Assembly (NCBI GenBank): GCA_035079385.1
Contig: JAVHKY010000010.1
Location: 558,001 to 622,000 of the forward strand
Length of the DNA: 64,000 nt
Source: Aspidiotus rigidus
Taxonomy: Eukaryota; Arthropoda; Insecta; Hemiptera; Diaspididae
Direction of reading: 5' to 3'
Part shown: positions 45,289 to 57,225 of the stretch, in pieces
Layout: each line of letters opens with the position of its first letter
Numbering within the stretch: the stretch's first letter is position 1
The notes under the pieces: model-generated
What the model was told of the DNA's origin: nothing
Seen by the model: only the letters and a program-made list of their open reading frames with translations
Databases searched by the model: none
Made by a program: the position numbers and the translations under genes

Positions 45289-47753
45289 TGTTACCCCATC
45301 ATCTGTTGAGTCGCCACTGAAGAACAAGGCCTTAAACATGAGTTTCTGCAGTATAACACTGTGATCCTATTGGTTGTAACAGTGCTGGATTGTGATTGGC
45401 TCACTCTTGGAACATATTGATCTTACAATATGGTATGGAACTGTGTTGATATCGGCTATGACACGCTGCGCGTTGTGAATGGTTCACTCTTTTGACCTAT
45501 GTGGTGTTTTTCTATTGGCTACCAGCTTTGCTGCCCTCGTTCTGTCCTTTTTCTTTCGTCTAAACAATTTTTCGCTGTCAAATGTGATTATATTGTTTAA
45601 GAGGCTGACTGTCTTCTTCTTTGCCTTGGCGATCTCAGTCTCTTCCCAGAGTTTTCTTCTCTTTGTGCGATTCTCTACGTGTATGACTTCAAATATTCCT
45701 TTTCTATTGTGCTGTTCTTTCCTACAAGTGTTTACCTAACATCAGTGACCTCCCATCTTCTTTCTCCCTCGATGTTTCGTGCTCGTTCTTTCTGATCTTG
45801 AACATTCTCCCAGTCTCACCAATGTAGATATCTTAGCACTGCTCACAACTGATTTGTACACTCCGCTCGAGCTTTCCTTGTCCTTTGCTTTCGTCTGGTC
45901 ATTGCTGATTCTCTTCACCATGGGTGGGTTATTAATGGACGCCCACATTCGCCTTCATCACCTTGGTATCGATCCGGAGTACTTTCTCGTCCCCTCTTGG
46001 CTTCCATTTTCCGAAAAACTCCCTCCATCGCACCTCTGTGGTGGCCGTTGACTTCTGCGATCCGCTTTACTATCTCAATTTCTTTCCTGTTCTCTTCATC
46101 GTTCTCGAGGACAGAAAGTACCCGATCACAGTAGTTCTGCATTGCTGCCAACTTAAGCCCTGGCGTGGTGGTTCGCGTCTTTTGGGATGATGCTATCCGT
46201 TTGCGTCGTCTTCCTGTAGATTTTGTATTCTACCCCGTTGTTTACCAGCATTTCTGCTAGGAGTCGAAAGTATCATTGCTCCTTTCTAGTGTGAATTTGC
46301 TGCTTTCTTTCATCGCATTCGTTTCAGAAAGGAATTGATCCACATGTCATCAGAGCCTGACCACGCAATTAGAATATCATCTCCATATCTGGTCCAGTGT
46401 TTGATAGAGTTTTTGAACGTGCTGCCCTTCAATATCTTGTTTTTTACGTCAATCATGAATATCTCCGCGAGAATCATCCCACTGCTAGTCTGTTTTCCTG
46501 GATGTAGAACTTGTTCTTGAAGCGGCAGTCGTTGCAGCTCAAAATCTCTTCCACTATTTTGGCGTACTTCGATCCGTCGAGGTTCCCATGGTATGTGTTG
46601 TTTCAAAGAAGGACGAGAAATTCCTCCTTTGGTATGGTACTAAACATACTCGTATCTGTCTCATCCATGGAAACCAGATTGTTATTCTTGATTTCTACCT
46701 TGTCCAGTTGCTCTATCAGGTCACCTTTGTTTCTGATGCCTTATCTGGGTACAAACTGGTAGTTTTCTTCCAAGAATGTAGCAGCGGTCTCTGCTATCTA
46801 GTGACTTGGTGATTAGATACTATTAACCAGTAGTCTCATCGGACGATTTACTTTGTGAAGTTTTACAAGTCCTTTGAATTCTGGTGCTTCCGAGTTCATC
46901 TCAAGCGTCCTTTCATTTCCAGGTACATTGTTCTATTTCAACGCAGCTTTCAATGTGTTTTCATGTTTCTGTGTCGAGTCTTCTTGGTATCTATTCTCTA
47001 CAATGTATGACTTCACTTTTTGTGTAGGGTCTTGCATTTCCATTACCACTACCGTGTTTCCCCTGTGTCAAAATCAAGTTTGCCTGTCGGATCTTCTCTT
47101 GTAGATTTGTGACCTTCCTCTGCTGCCATCGGTTCGGCGCGTATTCTCTTGGATGTCCAACAGTACTTTCTCAATTTCGGTTTGTCGTATTCCATAGTTT
47201 GGATTACTTGTTTTCAGCCAGTGTCATGCTTTCGTGCGTCTACCGGTTCAATCTTTCTGGCTGCGTGTACTTTGATGCAGTCTTTCTTCTGCTTCCTTGA
47301 GAATGACGCTTGATATGTTCTTGGAGAAAAGTTGTGCTTTGGTATCGCTGTCCCTTTCTTTCTTCCTTCTTTGTTTCATGTCAGTTCGACAAGTTTTTTC
47401 TTGGTCAACCTGGTTTGAGCTTCCACTCGATTTTTCACCTAGTCTACTTTTCGGTTTGATACCATTTCTTCAAATTCTTAATCTTCTTAAGATGGAAAAA
47501 TGTAATCGAAAAATCATTCAGTCTAGTGATTGAGCGACAGAAGAAGAAAAGAAGCGAATCTGAAAGCCAGTAGAGACTCATCGCGCATTCGTCAAAAGGT
47601 CAAATTAGCCTTTTAATAGACAATAAGAACACTGTGTTGTATTATAACAATTAATATGTGTATGTTCTAAGAGTGAATCAATCAGAAAAAAGTATTGGTA
47701 CAGCCAATAGGCCTTGTTCTTCAGCAGCGACCCAACTGATGATGGGGTAACAC
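45289..47753 (-). mobile_element. Penelope-like element bounded by inverted terminal repeats
   Basis: A decayed RT plus GIY-YIG element is enclosed by inverted repeats: left 45289-45413 and right 47664-47753. The phrases TTACCCCATCATCTGTTGAG and CTGAAGAACAAGGCCTT on the left appear as reverse complements (CTGATGATGGGGTAACA, GGCCTTGTTCTTCAG) on the right. ATTGGTTGTAACAGTGCTGG and TCACTCTTGGAAC are mirrored too. The right arm lacks about 35 bp present in the left. Penelope-like elements are known to carry terminal repeats in direct or inverted arrangement, which fits. Coding capacity is broken by frameshifts. Confidence 0.8.
45742..47535 (-). pseudogene. Penelope-like reverse transcriptase with GIY-YIG endonuclease, frameshifted
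   Basis: Read on the minus strand in several frames. An N-terminal RT motif EAPEFKGLVKLHKVNRPMRL lies near 46890-46830. Then come ILAEIFMIDVKN and the catalytic motif WTRYGDDILIAW with RYGDD at about 46390-46376 (V to G at the middle position of YVDD), followed by GSDDMW. Past a linker (NRKEIEIVKRIAEV at about 46080) the endonuclease reads SSSGVYKSVVSSAKIST with GVY at about 45864-45856. The normally conserved CxxC and YIG part has been mutated (STLVRLGE). The order RT then GIY-YIG and the KLHK, YxDD and GVYK motifs are diagnostic of Penelope-like elements. Plus-strand frames in this region are shadows. Confidence 0.8.
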
Positions 47754-47759
47754 CCGAAA

Positions 47760-50700
47760 GACTCTTGTAAGCTAACTAATGGAGTAGAATTGTACACGTG
47801 AGAATTTTTTCAATATGCAGTGCACTACTTACACCCCACCATACTCAATATAACTTTCAATCAAAACATATTTTGATCAAAAATTCTCAATGCTTCAAGT
47901 TGATAGCATTGAAAACACTAATAGGAGAGAACGTGCCCGAGGTACCACAGATGTGCATTACTTTCATTTCCTGAGTTGTTTCTGCTATGAACTCTGTAGT
48001 ATTGAAGCGGTAATTGGAATTGAAATATCGCCCAATGATTTGTACACGTAATAAGTATCAAAACAAACAGTTACACGTTTTATCGTAATGATCGTTTTTT
48101 ATGTATTTCGATGTGCAAGTTCATGATGAATAAATTTCTCCGCGTTCTAGAGTAAAACTGAACACTAGTCAGTCGTATAGTTGCGCTGGTCCCCCGCCCA
48201 CGTGCTCTATCGCGTAACATGTTTCTTCGCTGCCGCCGCCTGCCCTTCATTCATCAGTATGTATCAGCATTATGTTGGTGTTATTCCTAGACGCCTTCGC
48301 ATCCTACCAAAAGTATGAATGAATACCGTGTGTCGGTCTTGTCTACGAGAAAAGAACTACGTCGTACAAGATATTCGCGTTGTATGCATATGAATATCAT
48401 TGGTTCAATTTCAAGGTGTATAATAAACGAAATAGAGGAGAATACTGGCCACAACATACTCCATCATAAAGACTGTGTACGAGAGTGAGAGAGAGAGGAG
48501 AAGCAGAAGATTGAAACGTAATTTTACGGCAAATTCGACCTGATGTACTGTAACTGATATTTAGTTTGTTAATAAATGTGGAGGAGTTCTCACTAGCGGT
48601 CAGAGAGAGGGGAGAGTTTTCATTAGTCCGATCGATTAGATCATTGTTGAAAAGAAGAAACAGTTGTAGGTAGGATACGTGTATGTGTCAGGAATTTGCG
48701 ACGAACGAAAAACCGAAATTGCATAAGTAATACTTTTCGGGCGTCTAGACTGATTGTTAGGATATGCATCGTTAGGTACAGGGCTTTCTCTGGTTCTGGT
48801 TATCGTAGGCTGATGCGTTTACGCGTCTCACGCAGTATGCCCTACTAATAACTCTCCTGTGAGATTACGAATTATGCACAAAATTGCGATTTAAATATAG
48901 GAGGCGGTAGTGGCGGGCACTTCAAATAAAAATTACGTTCGGAAAGTATCGCCGTTGGGGAAATGGACAAAAAAGAGAGGAAAATCTGGTCGTAGCGCGA
49001 GGGCGAACGTGATAATCTGCTAACATATGTATGTATGTATATGTGTACATCAAGCTATCGCGTCATTATATTCGTCATCGTACGATATAACGAATACGTA
49101 CACATGAGCGATTTTGAACTCTTCAGTCGTAACGTCACAATTATATTTAGAAGGACTGGTAAACAGCGGAACTCGTTGAGGTAAATAATAAATACGTACG
49201 GCGCACGATGCATACTATTGTAGCGAGAAGAAGACGCGAAGGCGTTTTTTTTTTTTTTTTAAATGATGCGGGTGTATTTCGACGATGATCTCTCACGTTC
49301 TGCTGTACGGTATTTATATACGGTACAGGTAATTTCGAGAATAAAACGGACTAATTTCGTGGGCAGCTTCTTGCTTTTTATTTGTCTTTCATGTATTCAT
49401 TATTAGACAGCAATGTTGTCGTATTCTCCTCCTCGCCTTCCTCTTCCCAGCTTCAATTTTCACAACTCGGACCCGGCGCGTCACTCGTAGATGTCTACGG
49501 GATTTATTTCAAGTAATCATCGGACGTTCGAGAACTGTGGCAAAGGTTTCTGTTTGCTGAAGCATTTGAAGGGCCGTGAAAGGACCATAATACGACAAGC
49601 ATAACCCACCTTCGATTCTCTGTAATAAATAATATTATAGTTTTCGATTTCGAAAACTCCGTTTGATAACGTGTTATATTCGAGTATTTATAGTTTACAT
49701 TACGAAGGGATTACCGGCAATATTACCTTGAACAAGTACGAACGTAACTGACGCAATACTAGTAGTAGTTGAGAGTAGATTACTGAAGGGACTTCACCTG
49801 TCGACCTATACACATTCTATACATCTATGTAACCTTGTTTGTTTTGTTTTCGGTATAGAAAACTCGTACATTAGTGTTTTCGTACTGACCCTCACCTATT
49901 TAGTTTACGATTGGTTCGATAGTCATCACTTAACGTTACACTTCTTCTATTCTCTCTCTTGTTTTCCCCTCTCTTCTCTTCCTCTCTCTAGATATCTTAT
50001 CCATAAATCTTGTTTGTTCTCATGTTCACGTATACACTCTCTCTATTGTTATATTGTACTGTAATATACAGTACTATCATGTATTGGTTAGTTTGACACG
50101 AGTAAAAAGTACCATCGATTTTGCGAGCTTTTATGAATGGCTGGAATACTATTGAGCGTAGTCGGAAACCTCGGTTTTGAAATTACATCGCTCGAAGGTA
50201 AATAAAGAAAAATTGATAGTGATCTAATTTAACCAATTAATTTTGAAAAAACGTGAGAAATTTGGTTCTTAGCAGAAAACTTTTGGAAGACATGATCTGC
50301 CAAGGAGTTGAAGTACAAATAATATCCTTTGGGTCGTGTGCAGGTCTCGATAGGAAAAGGCCTTTCGAGATTTCTCTCTTGAGCTGCTCACAGTTTTGGT
50401 CTCGTGAAGTTTCTTCAGTCCTTGAACTTGTCCAGTATACCGTTTGAAAAACCATCGAAGTTGTCTATTTCCCCAAAGCGTTAGATCAAAAATACGAGAG
50501 AAACATTGAAATAACGTTGTTGCATCTTCATAAAGTTGTCTTCCATCTATATCTGAGAAAAGCAATAACGTCGCAAATTATTGCAATACCCATATATTTC
50601 AGGTTGTCTTTGTCCAGGTTGACTGACATGTTTCTTTAAATGTGATTAAGACCAAGTTGTGGCTTCATTGGTCGAGATATCAGCATCGATAAAAATACTG

Positions 50701-50900
50701 AAATAAAATGTCTATAACTAATAAGAATGATTCATGTCCTAAACACTCTGTTCTATTCGAACGAATTCATATGAAAGACTGAAGCTGATGATGAGCCTTT
50801 TTATTCCCACAGCAGTGTCATGTTTACCTTATTTTTCCGCGTAGGCAATCCGATTATGATTCGTAATCTTAACAGAGAACCTCTTTTATCGGGGGGTGGA
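47760..50900. other. unannotated DNA
   Basis: About 3.1 kb without a recognisable gene. It includes a TATG-rich microsatellite near 49026-49050 and a poly-T run near 49242-49260. Confidence 0.4.
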
Positions 50901-51024
50901 AAAAATGTCCGCCGTCATGCCGGCCGGCAACCTCAAGATCGTTTAGAGGTCGACCTTCTATCATATATTTCTGAGTCTCTCTTCTATAATATATAGCTTG
51001 GAGGTCGAAATTGTTTCAAGCCTT

Positions 51025-51160
51025 CTCCTATCATATATAGCTCCAAAGACCAAGCCTGTGACATCACAATTTGAGGTCGTCATAGGTCAGGCTTGTGACA
51101 TCACGCCATACATTTTTCAGATCTCACATGCGCTCTGTTAAAGAACCCGTGAGTTTTTTT
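51025..51160. repeat. dispersed repeat family R3 copy a
   Basis: A direct relative of 51535-51695. Shared phrases: TCTCCTATCATATATAGCTCC, GTGACATCACAATTTGA, CATTTTTCAGATCTCAC and AAAGAACCCGTGAGTTTTT. It ends in a CCGTGAG phrase in both copies. Confidence 0.7.
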
Positions 51161-51270
51161 CAACATGGAACCTATTTTATTTGGGGTTTTTTCGGAATAA
51201 ACGGCCGTCGTCCGGCCGGTCGGTAAAGTTTGGAGCCTGAAAGATAGACCCTTCGAGTAACTAGATATGC

Positions 51271-51393
51271 AATTAATAAAAACGAAATTGGCTCCAGTTT
51301 CCACTAAATCTTTCATTGTAGGCCGACGTTTCCGCGGACCATTGTCAAGGCAAAATTTAGTGGAAACTAAAGCCAATTTCGTTCTTATTAATT
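51271..51393. repeat. hairpin-forming inverted repeat (39-nt arms, 45-nt loop)
   Basis: The left arm 51271-51309 (AATTAATAAAAACGAAATTG ... TTTCCACTAAAT) and the right arm 51355-51393 (ATTTAGTGGAAACT ... CAATTTCGTTCTTATTAATT) pair with only a few mismatches. The mirrored open frames on both strands come from this symmetry. The transcript of either strand would form a long stem-loop. It may be a small MITE or a hairpin RNA precursor. Confidence 0.8.
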
Positions 51394-51534
51394 TAAAATG
51401 TTCCACGAATAAAAATTTTTTTCATAAATATGCAATGCTCCATACACCAATTGATTTAGCCCCGTCAATGAGCCAGGTATGCAACGCTTCAAACACCATA
51501 AGACTCAGAAAGTCCTTCTATGTTATTCTAACTC

Positions 51535-51695
51535 CCCTCTCCTATTATTTATAGCTCCAAAGTCCGGGCCAGTGACGTCACAATTCGATGACGTCATAGA
51601 TATGGTACATAAACATTTTTCAGATCCCACGTGCCCCATGAAAGTTCCCTGCCACCCCTCGTTGAACTTCGTTAAAGAATCCGTGAGTTTTTATT
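51535..51695. repeat. dispersed repeat family R3 copy b with two CRE palindromes
   Basis: Counterpart of 51025-51160. It carries perfect TGACGTCA at 51573-51580 and 51589-51596, where copy a has diverged. Confidence 0.7.
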
Positions 51696-51959
51696 CTATA
51701 TACGTCTTCCTTTTGAAATCTTAGATTTTCCTGCTTTTACTACCTAGTCTTTCAAATTCATGGTCGCCAATTTTGTCGAAAAATTTACGTTGTTTCTTAA
51801 GAGCAGAAAAAGAAAGAAGAAAGAAAAAAAAAATGTTCTGGCGGAGCCAAGTAAATAAAGATCATATTCGTTATCTCCTTATAGTTGGTCAATCCTGCTA
51901 CCAGTTGAGACAAAATAATTTTCGATTACGGTTAAAGGCACAGTAAAGACCTTAACCAG

Positions 51960-52380
51960 CTTGAACCGTTTTTGTGACGTCATCAGTTTGGAACTACCTG
52001 TGACGAGATCAAATTAGTAACTTACTTATTTCTTCTTTCTCGCTCGGACTCGCATATTTCTGGATCAAGTCAAGGATTCCATTCTTGATCTAGTATAATA
52101 AGCAAACTATTTTCGATCAAGTCAAGGATTCCTCGCAAATTTTCCAGGAAGAGGGAGAGAGATAAACCGAGATTTGAACTGGCAGATTTCCAGAGACATT
52201 AAAAAGAGGAAACCCAGGTCCAAACGTTGAAATTTTCGAAAACGGATGAAGGCTCAGTAAAGACAGTCTAAACCTTCTTTTGATGTCATCATGATCTGTC
52301 GTATCTGCTTGTGACGTCATTAGCTTGAATTCGCCTATGACATCATCGAGCTTGTGAAGTCATCAATATTACTTTCTTTT
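51960..52380. repeat. repetitive block with GTGACGTCAT and TCAAGTCAAGGATTCC phrases
   Basis: GATCAAGTCAAGGATTCC occurs twice (about 52062 and 52118). TGACGTCA occurs at 51975 and 52312, with near matches between. No coding. Confidence 0.55.
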
Positions 52381-52399
52381 GACAGAAGCCTCCTATAAT

Positions 52400-52930
52400 C
52401 CGGTAAATTGTATGCTAAGCCTAGTTTAAAGCTAGTATAGCCTAATGTATGCTAGGACAGGGGAACTCGAATTCGGACTCGCAGATTCCTGGATGAGGTC
52501 AAGATTCGAGCATACGAAGTCCATCAACGTGGGAGAGGGCGAAATCTAGCTTAATCTGTAAGCCTGATTTAAAGCTAGTTAAGCGTCATATTTGGTGGAT
52601 CTAGTTTAGGCCTAGTACAGCCTTCATGCTAAGCCGTAGTACGCCTAGTATCGAGCTAATGTAGATGAGTACACTGTATGCTAGGTTATATGCTAATCTT
52701 GAGCACTTCAAAACCGCTGATTTCTAGATCACGTCAAGGGTAAGTCCATCAACAGGGGGGGGGGGGGGGGGTCGAGTATAATCTAATATGTTGCATGTCA
52801 CGCCTATTTCAAGCCTAATATATGCTATTATTAGCGTGGCATAGGCATATTCTAGTCCTAGTCTGAAGCTAGTATAGTCTAATGAAGCCCAGTTCAAGTC
52901 TAAAATTATTATAAAGTATGCTGAAACTGG
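52400..52930. repeat. degenerate CTAGTATAGCCTA-type repeat with poly-G run
   Basis: Words such as AAGCCTAGTTTAAAGCTAG, CTAGTATAGCCTAATG and GCCTAGTATCG recur. A long poly-G run lies at about 52756-52772. It resembles the repeat at 0.88-1.33 kb. Confidence 0.6.
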
Positions 52931-52962
52931 GAAACTCGAACTCGCAGATTTTGAATTAAATC

Positions 52963-53299
52963 CAGGGTGTCTACCAGATCAACTAAGTCAAGTAAAGTCA
53001 ACTTTTCTATCCGTAGGTCAACTAAAAAGTCCAAAAATGCATAATTTTGTGTAAAGAATGTTTGTCACATGTCTTCCTATATGCACAATATCAAGGTATA
53101 ATCAACAAACTTCTGACTTTTAAAATGACACTTTTCTCAATTAAATATTAGTTCTTGCAAACGAATAAAAAAATACCGAAATTACGATATTAGTTTAAGG
53201 GGGGGGGGGGGTGTGATATTTTTTAGGGTCAAATAAAATATCGAAAAAAGGTCAACTAGTGTCAACTATTTCCATTTTTCAATTCTGGTAGACACCCTG
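52963..53299. mobile_element. MITE with 16-bp perfect TIR CAGGGTGTCTACCAGA
   Basis: 337 bp bounded by CAGGGTGTCTACCAGA (52963-52978) and TCTGGTAGACACCCTG (53284-53299). The interior has repeated GTCAACT/AGTCAA words and a poly-G run near 53199-53210, with no transposase. Flanks AAATC and AAGTC could be a 5-bp duplication with one mismatch; no 8-bp duplication is seen. Related diverged copies lie at 37282-37554 and 56957-57225. Confidence 0.8.
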
Positions 53300-56200
53300 A
53301 AGTCGACCGTTCGAGGATTCTAAGTCCATCAACCGGGGGAGGAGGCAACTTGGACTCGCGGATTTCCAATAGTGGGGTTGGGTGCCGGTAAAGACATTAA
53401 AAATTTAAAAAGAGAGTACTTGCGCTGGTATCTAACATTTTTTGAACGAGAATTTGACAAGAATCAGATCTAGGAGAAATTTTCGAGAAGGAAGTGGTTT
53501 TTAATGTGCTAATCGAAAGCGCTTCTCTTTGCTGCCCACGCTTTTTTCTCTCTCTCTCCTTGAAGTGATAGAAAATTCAATATAGATTACAGAGGGTTAT
53601 TCAACCAATGATCAGCCATTACGTAATGAAGGTCAAGCGATTTGAAACGAAAGAAACCCGCTGACGATGCATTACAGGGTCACTTTATCATACTTTTATT
53701 AGAATTTTACTCTCCTAATGAGTCTACATACACATTGCAGTGAATCACGATCCGAGAATCTTTTTCTGTAAAAGTTTCGTGCGGAGACTCCGTGCTCCCT
53801 CGCCAGTCATATCCAGACGCAAAATCAACTTATTCCGCGGACGAACAATAGGAATTTGAGAATTTATGAAGTGACAATGCTTGAAATGACGTACAGAACT
53901 TGACAACGAACATAAACGGGTAAAAAATTGCAGTCTCGAAAGAAACGAAAATGATGGTCATACCGACATTATTCATCCTAAGTTTCACCTCTTCCTCCCA
54001 TAACTTCTGCCACTTCATTCCTTACTCCTTCGTCTGCGCATTTCACAACCAATTGGTATCGCTTCTATAGTACACGAAAATAATAGCATTTTTTACGATA
54101 AATAAAAATAATTGGACGTACGCCATGATCGTAATCTATCGCCCACATAACGCGACACCGTAAGTATCAGGGTATATCCAACAGTAGAGAGTTGAATCAA
54201 CGAAAAATCGAAACGACGCCTCTTCTCGTACATTCATGATTCCTTCTCTTCGATGCAACACACTTTTTTATATAATTAGGTACACTATATATAATACGTA
54301 TACACGATCATCATCATTGAATATAAAGGATGATCATTTATTTTCGCCACAAAAAAAGTTTCCCAGATTGCTTTAAAGTGAAGGCGTTCCATTTTCTTTG
54401 TGGCGATATGATGTCTCGATGTACTTCGGTGACGAATGATTGGCGATACAGAAGATACGTTGAAATGTATTTCAGGCGACTAGGTGGTCGCATCGAGAAA
54501 CTCCAGGTTTTTGACCAGGGAGTCGGAGTAAGGGGGATCACGTGACACCGTCTAATGACAGCAATAGAACTGCGTCCAACGCGGAATCTAAAACGTCATC
54601 AGTGACTGCATTGATGCAGTGTAGGAGCTAGCAACCTAATCTTTCACATCACCATACCCCTGGGTCACGTGACTTGTTACTCTTGATCCATCAACTTGTT
54701 TGATGCTGTTTAATTCTTGTTAATTAATAGATCGAACGCTTTGTATACTACGAGTGTGAAGAGCGAATTGAGGAAGTAGCTGGCAAAAAGGCGTCCGCAC
54801 AATGTACTTCTTTTGGGACGGACGTCCTTCTGTCAGAACCCTCTCCAATTGTATTATTGAAAAAACCTCTCTTCTGAAGCTTATAATTCAATATACTATC
54901 TTATCATTTGGAGGTGGTAGTTTTCGAAGAATATAGAACAGGCTACAAATGGAAATTGGTTTCTTATTATTTTAGCCGAGTCAATTTCATCTCTCGTCAA
55001 GATACAGGAATTGAATCTTGTTTGAATGCAGTCATGATCACTAATAATCTTCAGCAGTACCCTAAGAAAAATCTTTCAGAAATCACTCTCTGCAAAAACT
55101 AGCAGGGAGGGATGATGAGCCGTTCCACTAAGGCGTTATTGACTGGCAAACGTTGACAATTCTTCCGCCGCATGGAAAAGTACCTCTGGTTCCTTCGAAA
55201 ACTCGATACGAAATACCTTGTTTTTGCGTTAGAACTTTTTCCGCTAATGTTGAATGAAACCGGTTTAGGAGTACTTCACTCTTGCGAATTAGTATCTCTT
55301 TTTCTTGTTGACGCTTTATGATTCACATATTCATCGGACAAAATGGTTAATTGGAACAGATTTATTGGCCGGACTACGCGAAGAAGAAAGATTCAGCGGA
55401 ATTATTTCATCTTATACTCCATTGTCAAGAGTTGATATGTGCCCGTGTAATGAACTTGTATCGTTGCGGCGCTGTATCGCGAAAAGTGAAGTACAACTAA
55501 TTTCTGAGATACCCTACCACTGACCGAGAGTGGGTAATAGAATTAACCGGCGTCACTAGGCGCCTTCAGACACGTTTGGCGTTCGACTACCGGTTGATGT
55601 GTGTTGCTGCGACTTCGTGTTCGTTTTTTTTTTTTTCGTTTTCATACTATCGACTCCTGTTGAATCTATTCGAATTTGTGATCGTGTTCGCGTCATAATA
55701 TGATGTGATGGTCGATAGAGACGTACCGGTGTTCTGAGGGAAACGTGTTTTGATGAAATTTTATTTTGTTTTTCTTCTTTCTTCGTTCATGATTAAGTGT
55801 TTTGAAAACTGTGCGTGTATATGTGTGTTCTGTGCATCTTTTCTTGTATTTCATCGAGTACACGCGTGCGCTGATAATAATGAGGATTACATGTTGATCA
55901 AGGTGGGTGCCTAATCTTCTCTATGTACTCGTGGATGATGATGGTAATTGAAGATTAGGAGACGAGCATCAGAAGTTACTGAGTGATTGCGATAAGAAAC
56001 CATACAAATACGTGCTAACTCTTTTTTTTCGCGAAGCTTCCTAACACCGACCATATGGTCACCCTAAGGGTCCTTGTACAGAGGTCGTACATTGTAGCGA
56101 GTCAGTGTTCTGCGCACACGTTTGTCGTTATCGTTCAGTAATCTAGCGAGGAAGAAAAATGATACACGTGTCCTCGAAGTAAATTTTTGGAATGACTTAA

Positions 56201-56950
56201 TCGTGTGATTTTTTCAAGGTCGAAACAATTTCTCATGAGTTTGGTGTGCAGGTGACAAGTAATCACGAGCCCGCATGAGTGTGTCTGGAGCTTTGTCTAC
56301 TGTAGCGGGCACACGATTTAAATCGCACTCTTCATTTTGTGTGGCGGTAGGTCGGTAGCGACTGTGAAGAGACTACCTGCAGCGTAACGGAGATACGAAA
56401 TAATTAACTGGAGTCTATGTGAGATCTGCGAGCTTGGCCTGCGGTTCTAATGTTCGTGGAATCGAGGAGTTGAAAGTAAAGGATGAATTCTGTCAATGAA
56501 AACTTGCATTGGCAAATCTTCATTTTCTTTTCAGAGAGTCTTATCTTGAAATTTGCCACGCATTCTCATCGTGAATTTTACTTCGTATGAGTGTTGGAAC
56601 AATGTGAGAATGCATTAGTGCACGTAAGGTAGTAATTTTATTCTCGGGCAAAGAATCCAAAATTTGGATTGAACGGTCTATTTTACTAATTGTTCATGAA
56701 TTCGCATAACGGGAAAGGTCGCAAGTACTCGCGATAGTTCGTATAAATCGTGACGTCCTGGAACATTGGGAAGGGGTACTGAGCCTAGATCGCTATAATT
56801 CCCATACGATACATCTATCGTCTTGGAATACTATCACTCACTTTCAAATCCAGTATCCTTTATTTTCTTCTTCATGCGTGTTATCTATGGCTCACTCGAA
56901 TTTAAAATACTTGACCAACAATTGAAAGTTTTGTAGATGCTTATTTCAGA
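53300..56950. other. unannotated DNA
   Basis: No gene could be supported. Two GTCACGTGAC/ATCACGTGAC E-box palindromes lie at about 54538 and 54664. A possible donor AAG|GTGGGT occurs near 55900 without further support. Confidence 0.4.
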
Positions 56951-56956
56951 CTAGTT

Positions 56957-57225
56957 CAGGAGGTCTATCGCCTCTATAAATCATAAATCCTGTGAAAGCC
57001 CATCAATTTTGTTTCTATCCCAACAAAAAAAAATGAAATTTGATATCCTAGTCAAGATTTTTTTCTGTAATTTTGATGGTGTTTTAAGGCAAATTTTCAA
57101 GTTTGGAAGAGGTTCCGACCTTCTAACATCGTCTCCTCTGCTACACCACTGGAATTATGGTTTTGTGAGACACCCTTTAAGAACCCTATAAAAGTCCAAA
57201 ATTTCTGAATTTGGCAGACACCCTG
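56957..57225. mobile_element. MITE of the CAGGGTGTCTACC family, diverged
   Basis: The ends are CAGGAGGTCTATCGC and GGCAGACACCCTG. The interior matches 37282-37554 in the same orientation (AAGCCCATCAATTTTGTTTC, ACTGGAATTATGGTTTTG). No coding capacity. Confidence 0.6.

Noticed and set aside
45479..47533. Several plus-strand open frames across the 45.5-47.5 kb region
   Set aside because: They are shadows of the minus-strand Penelope-like coding sequence, which shows the diagnostic motifs.
51271..51393. Calling this hairpin a miRNA gene
   Set aside because: The stem is longer and the loop larger than a typical pre-miRNA, and no known miRNA seed was recognised. It is reported only as an inverted repeat.
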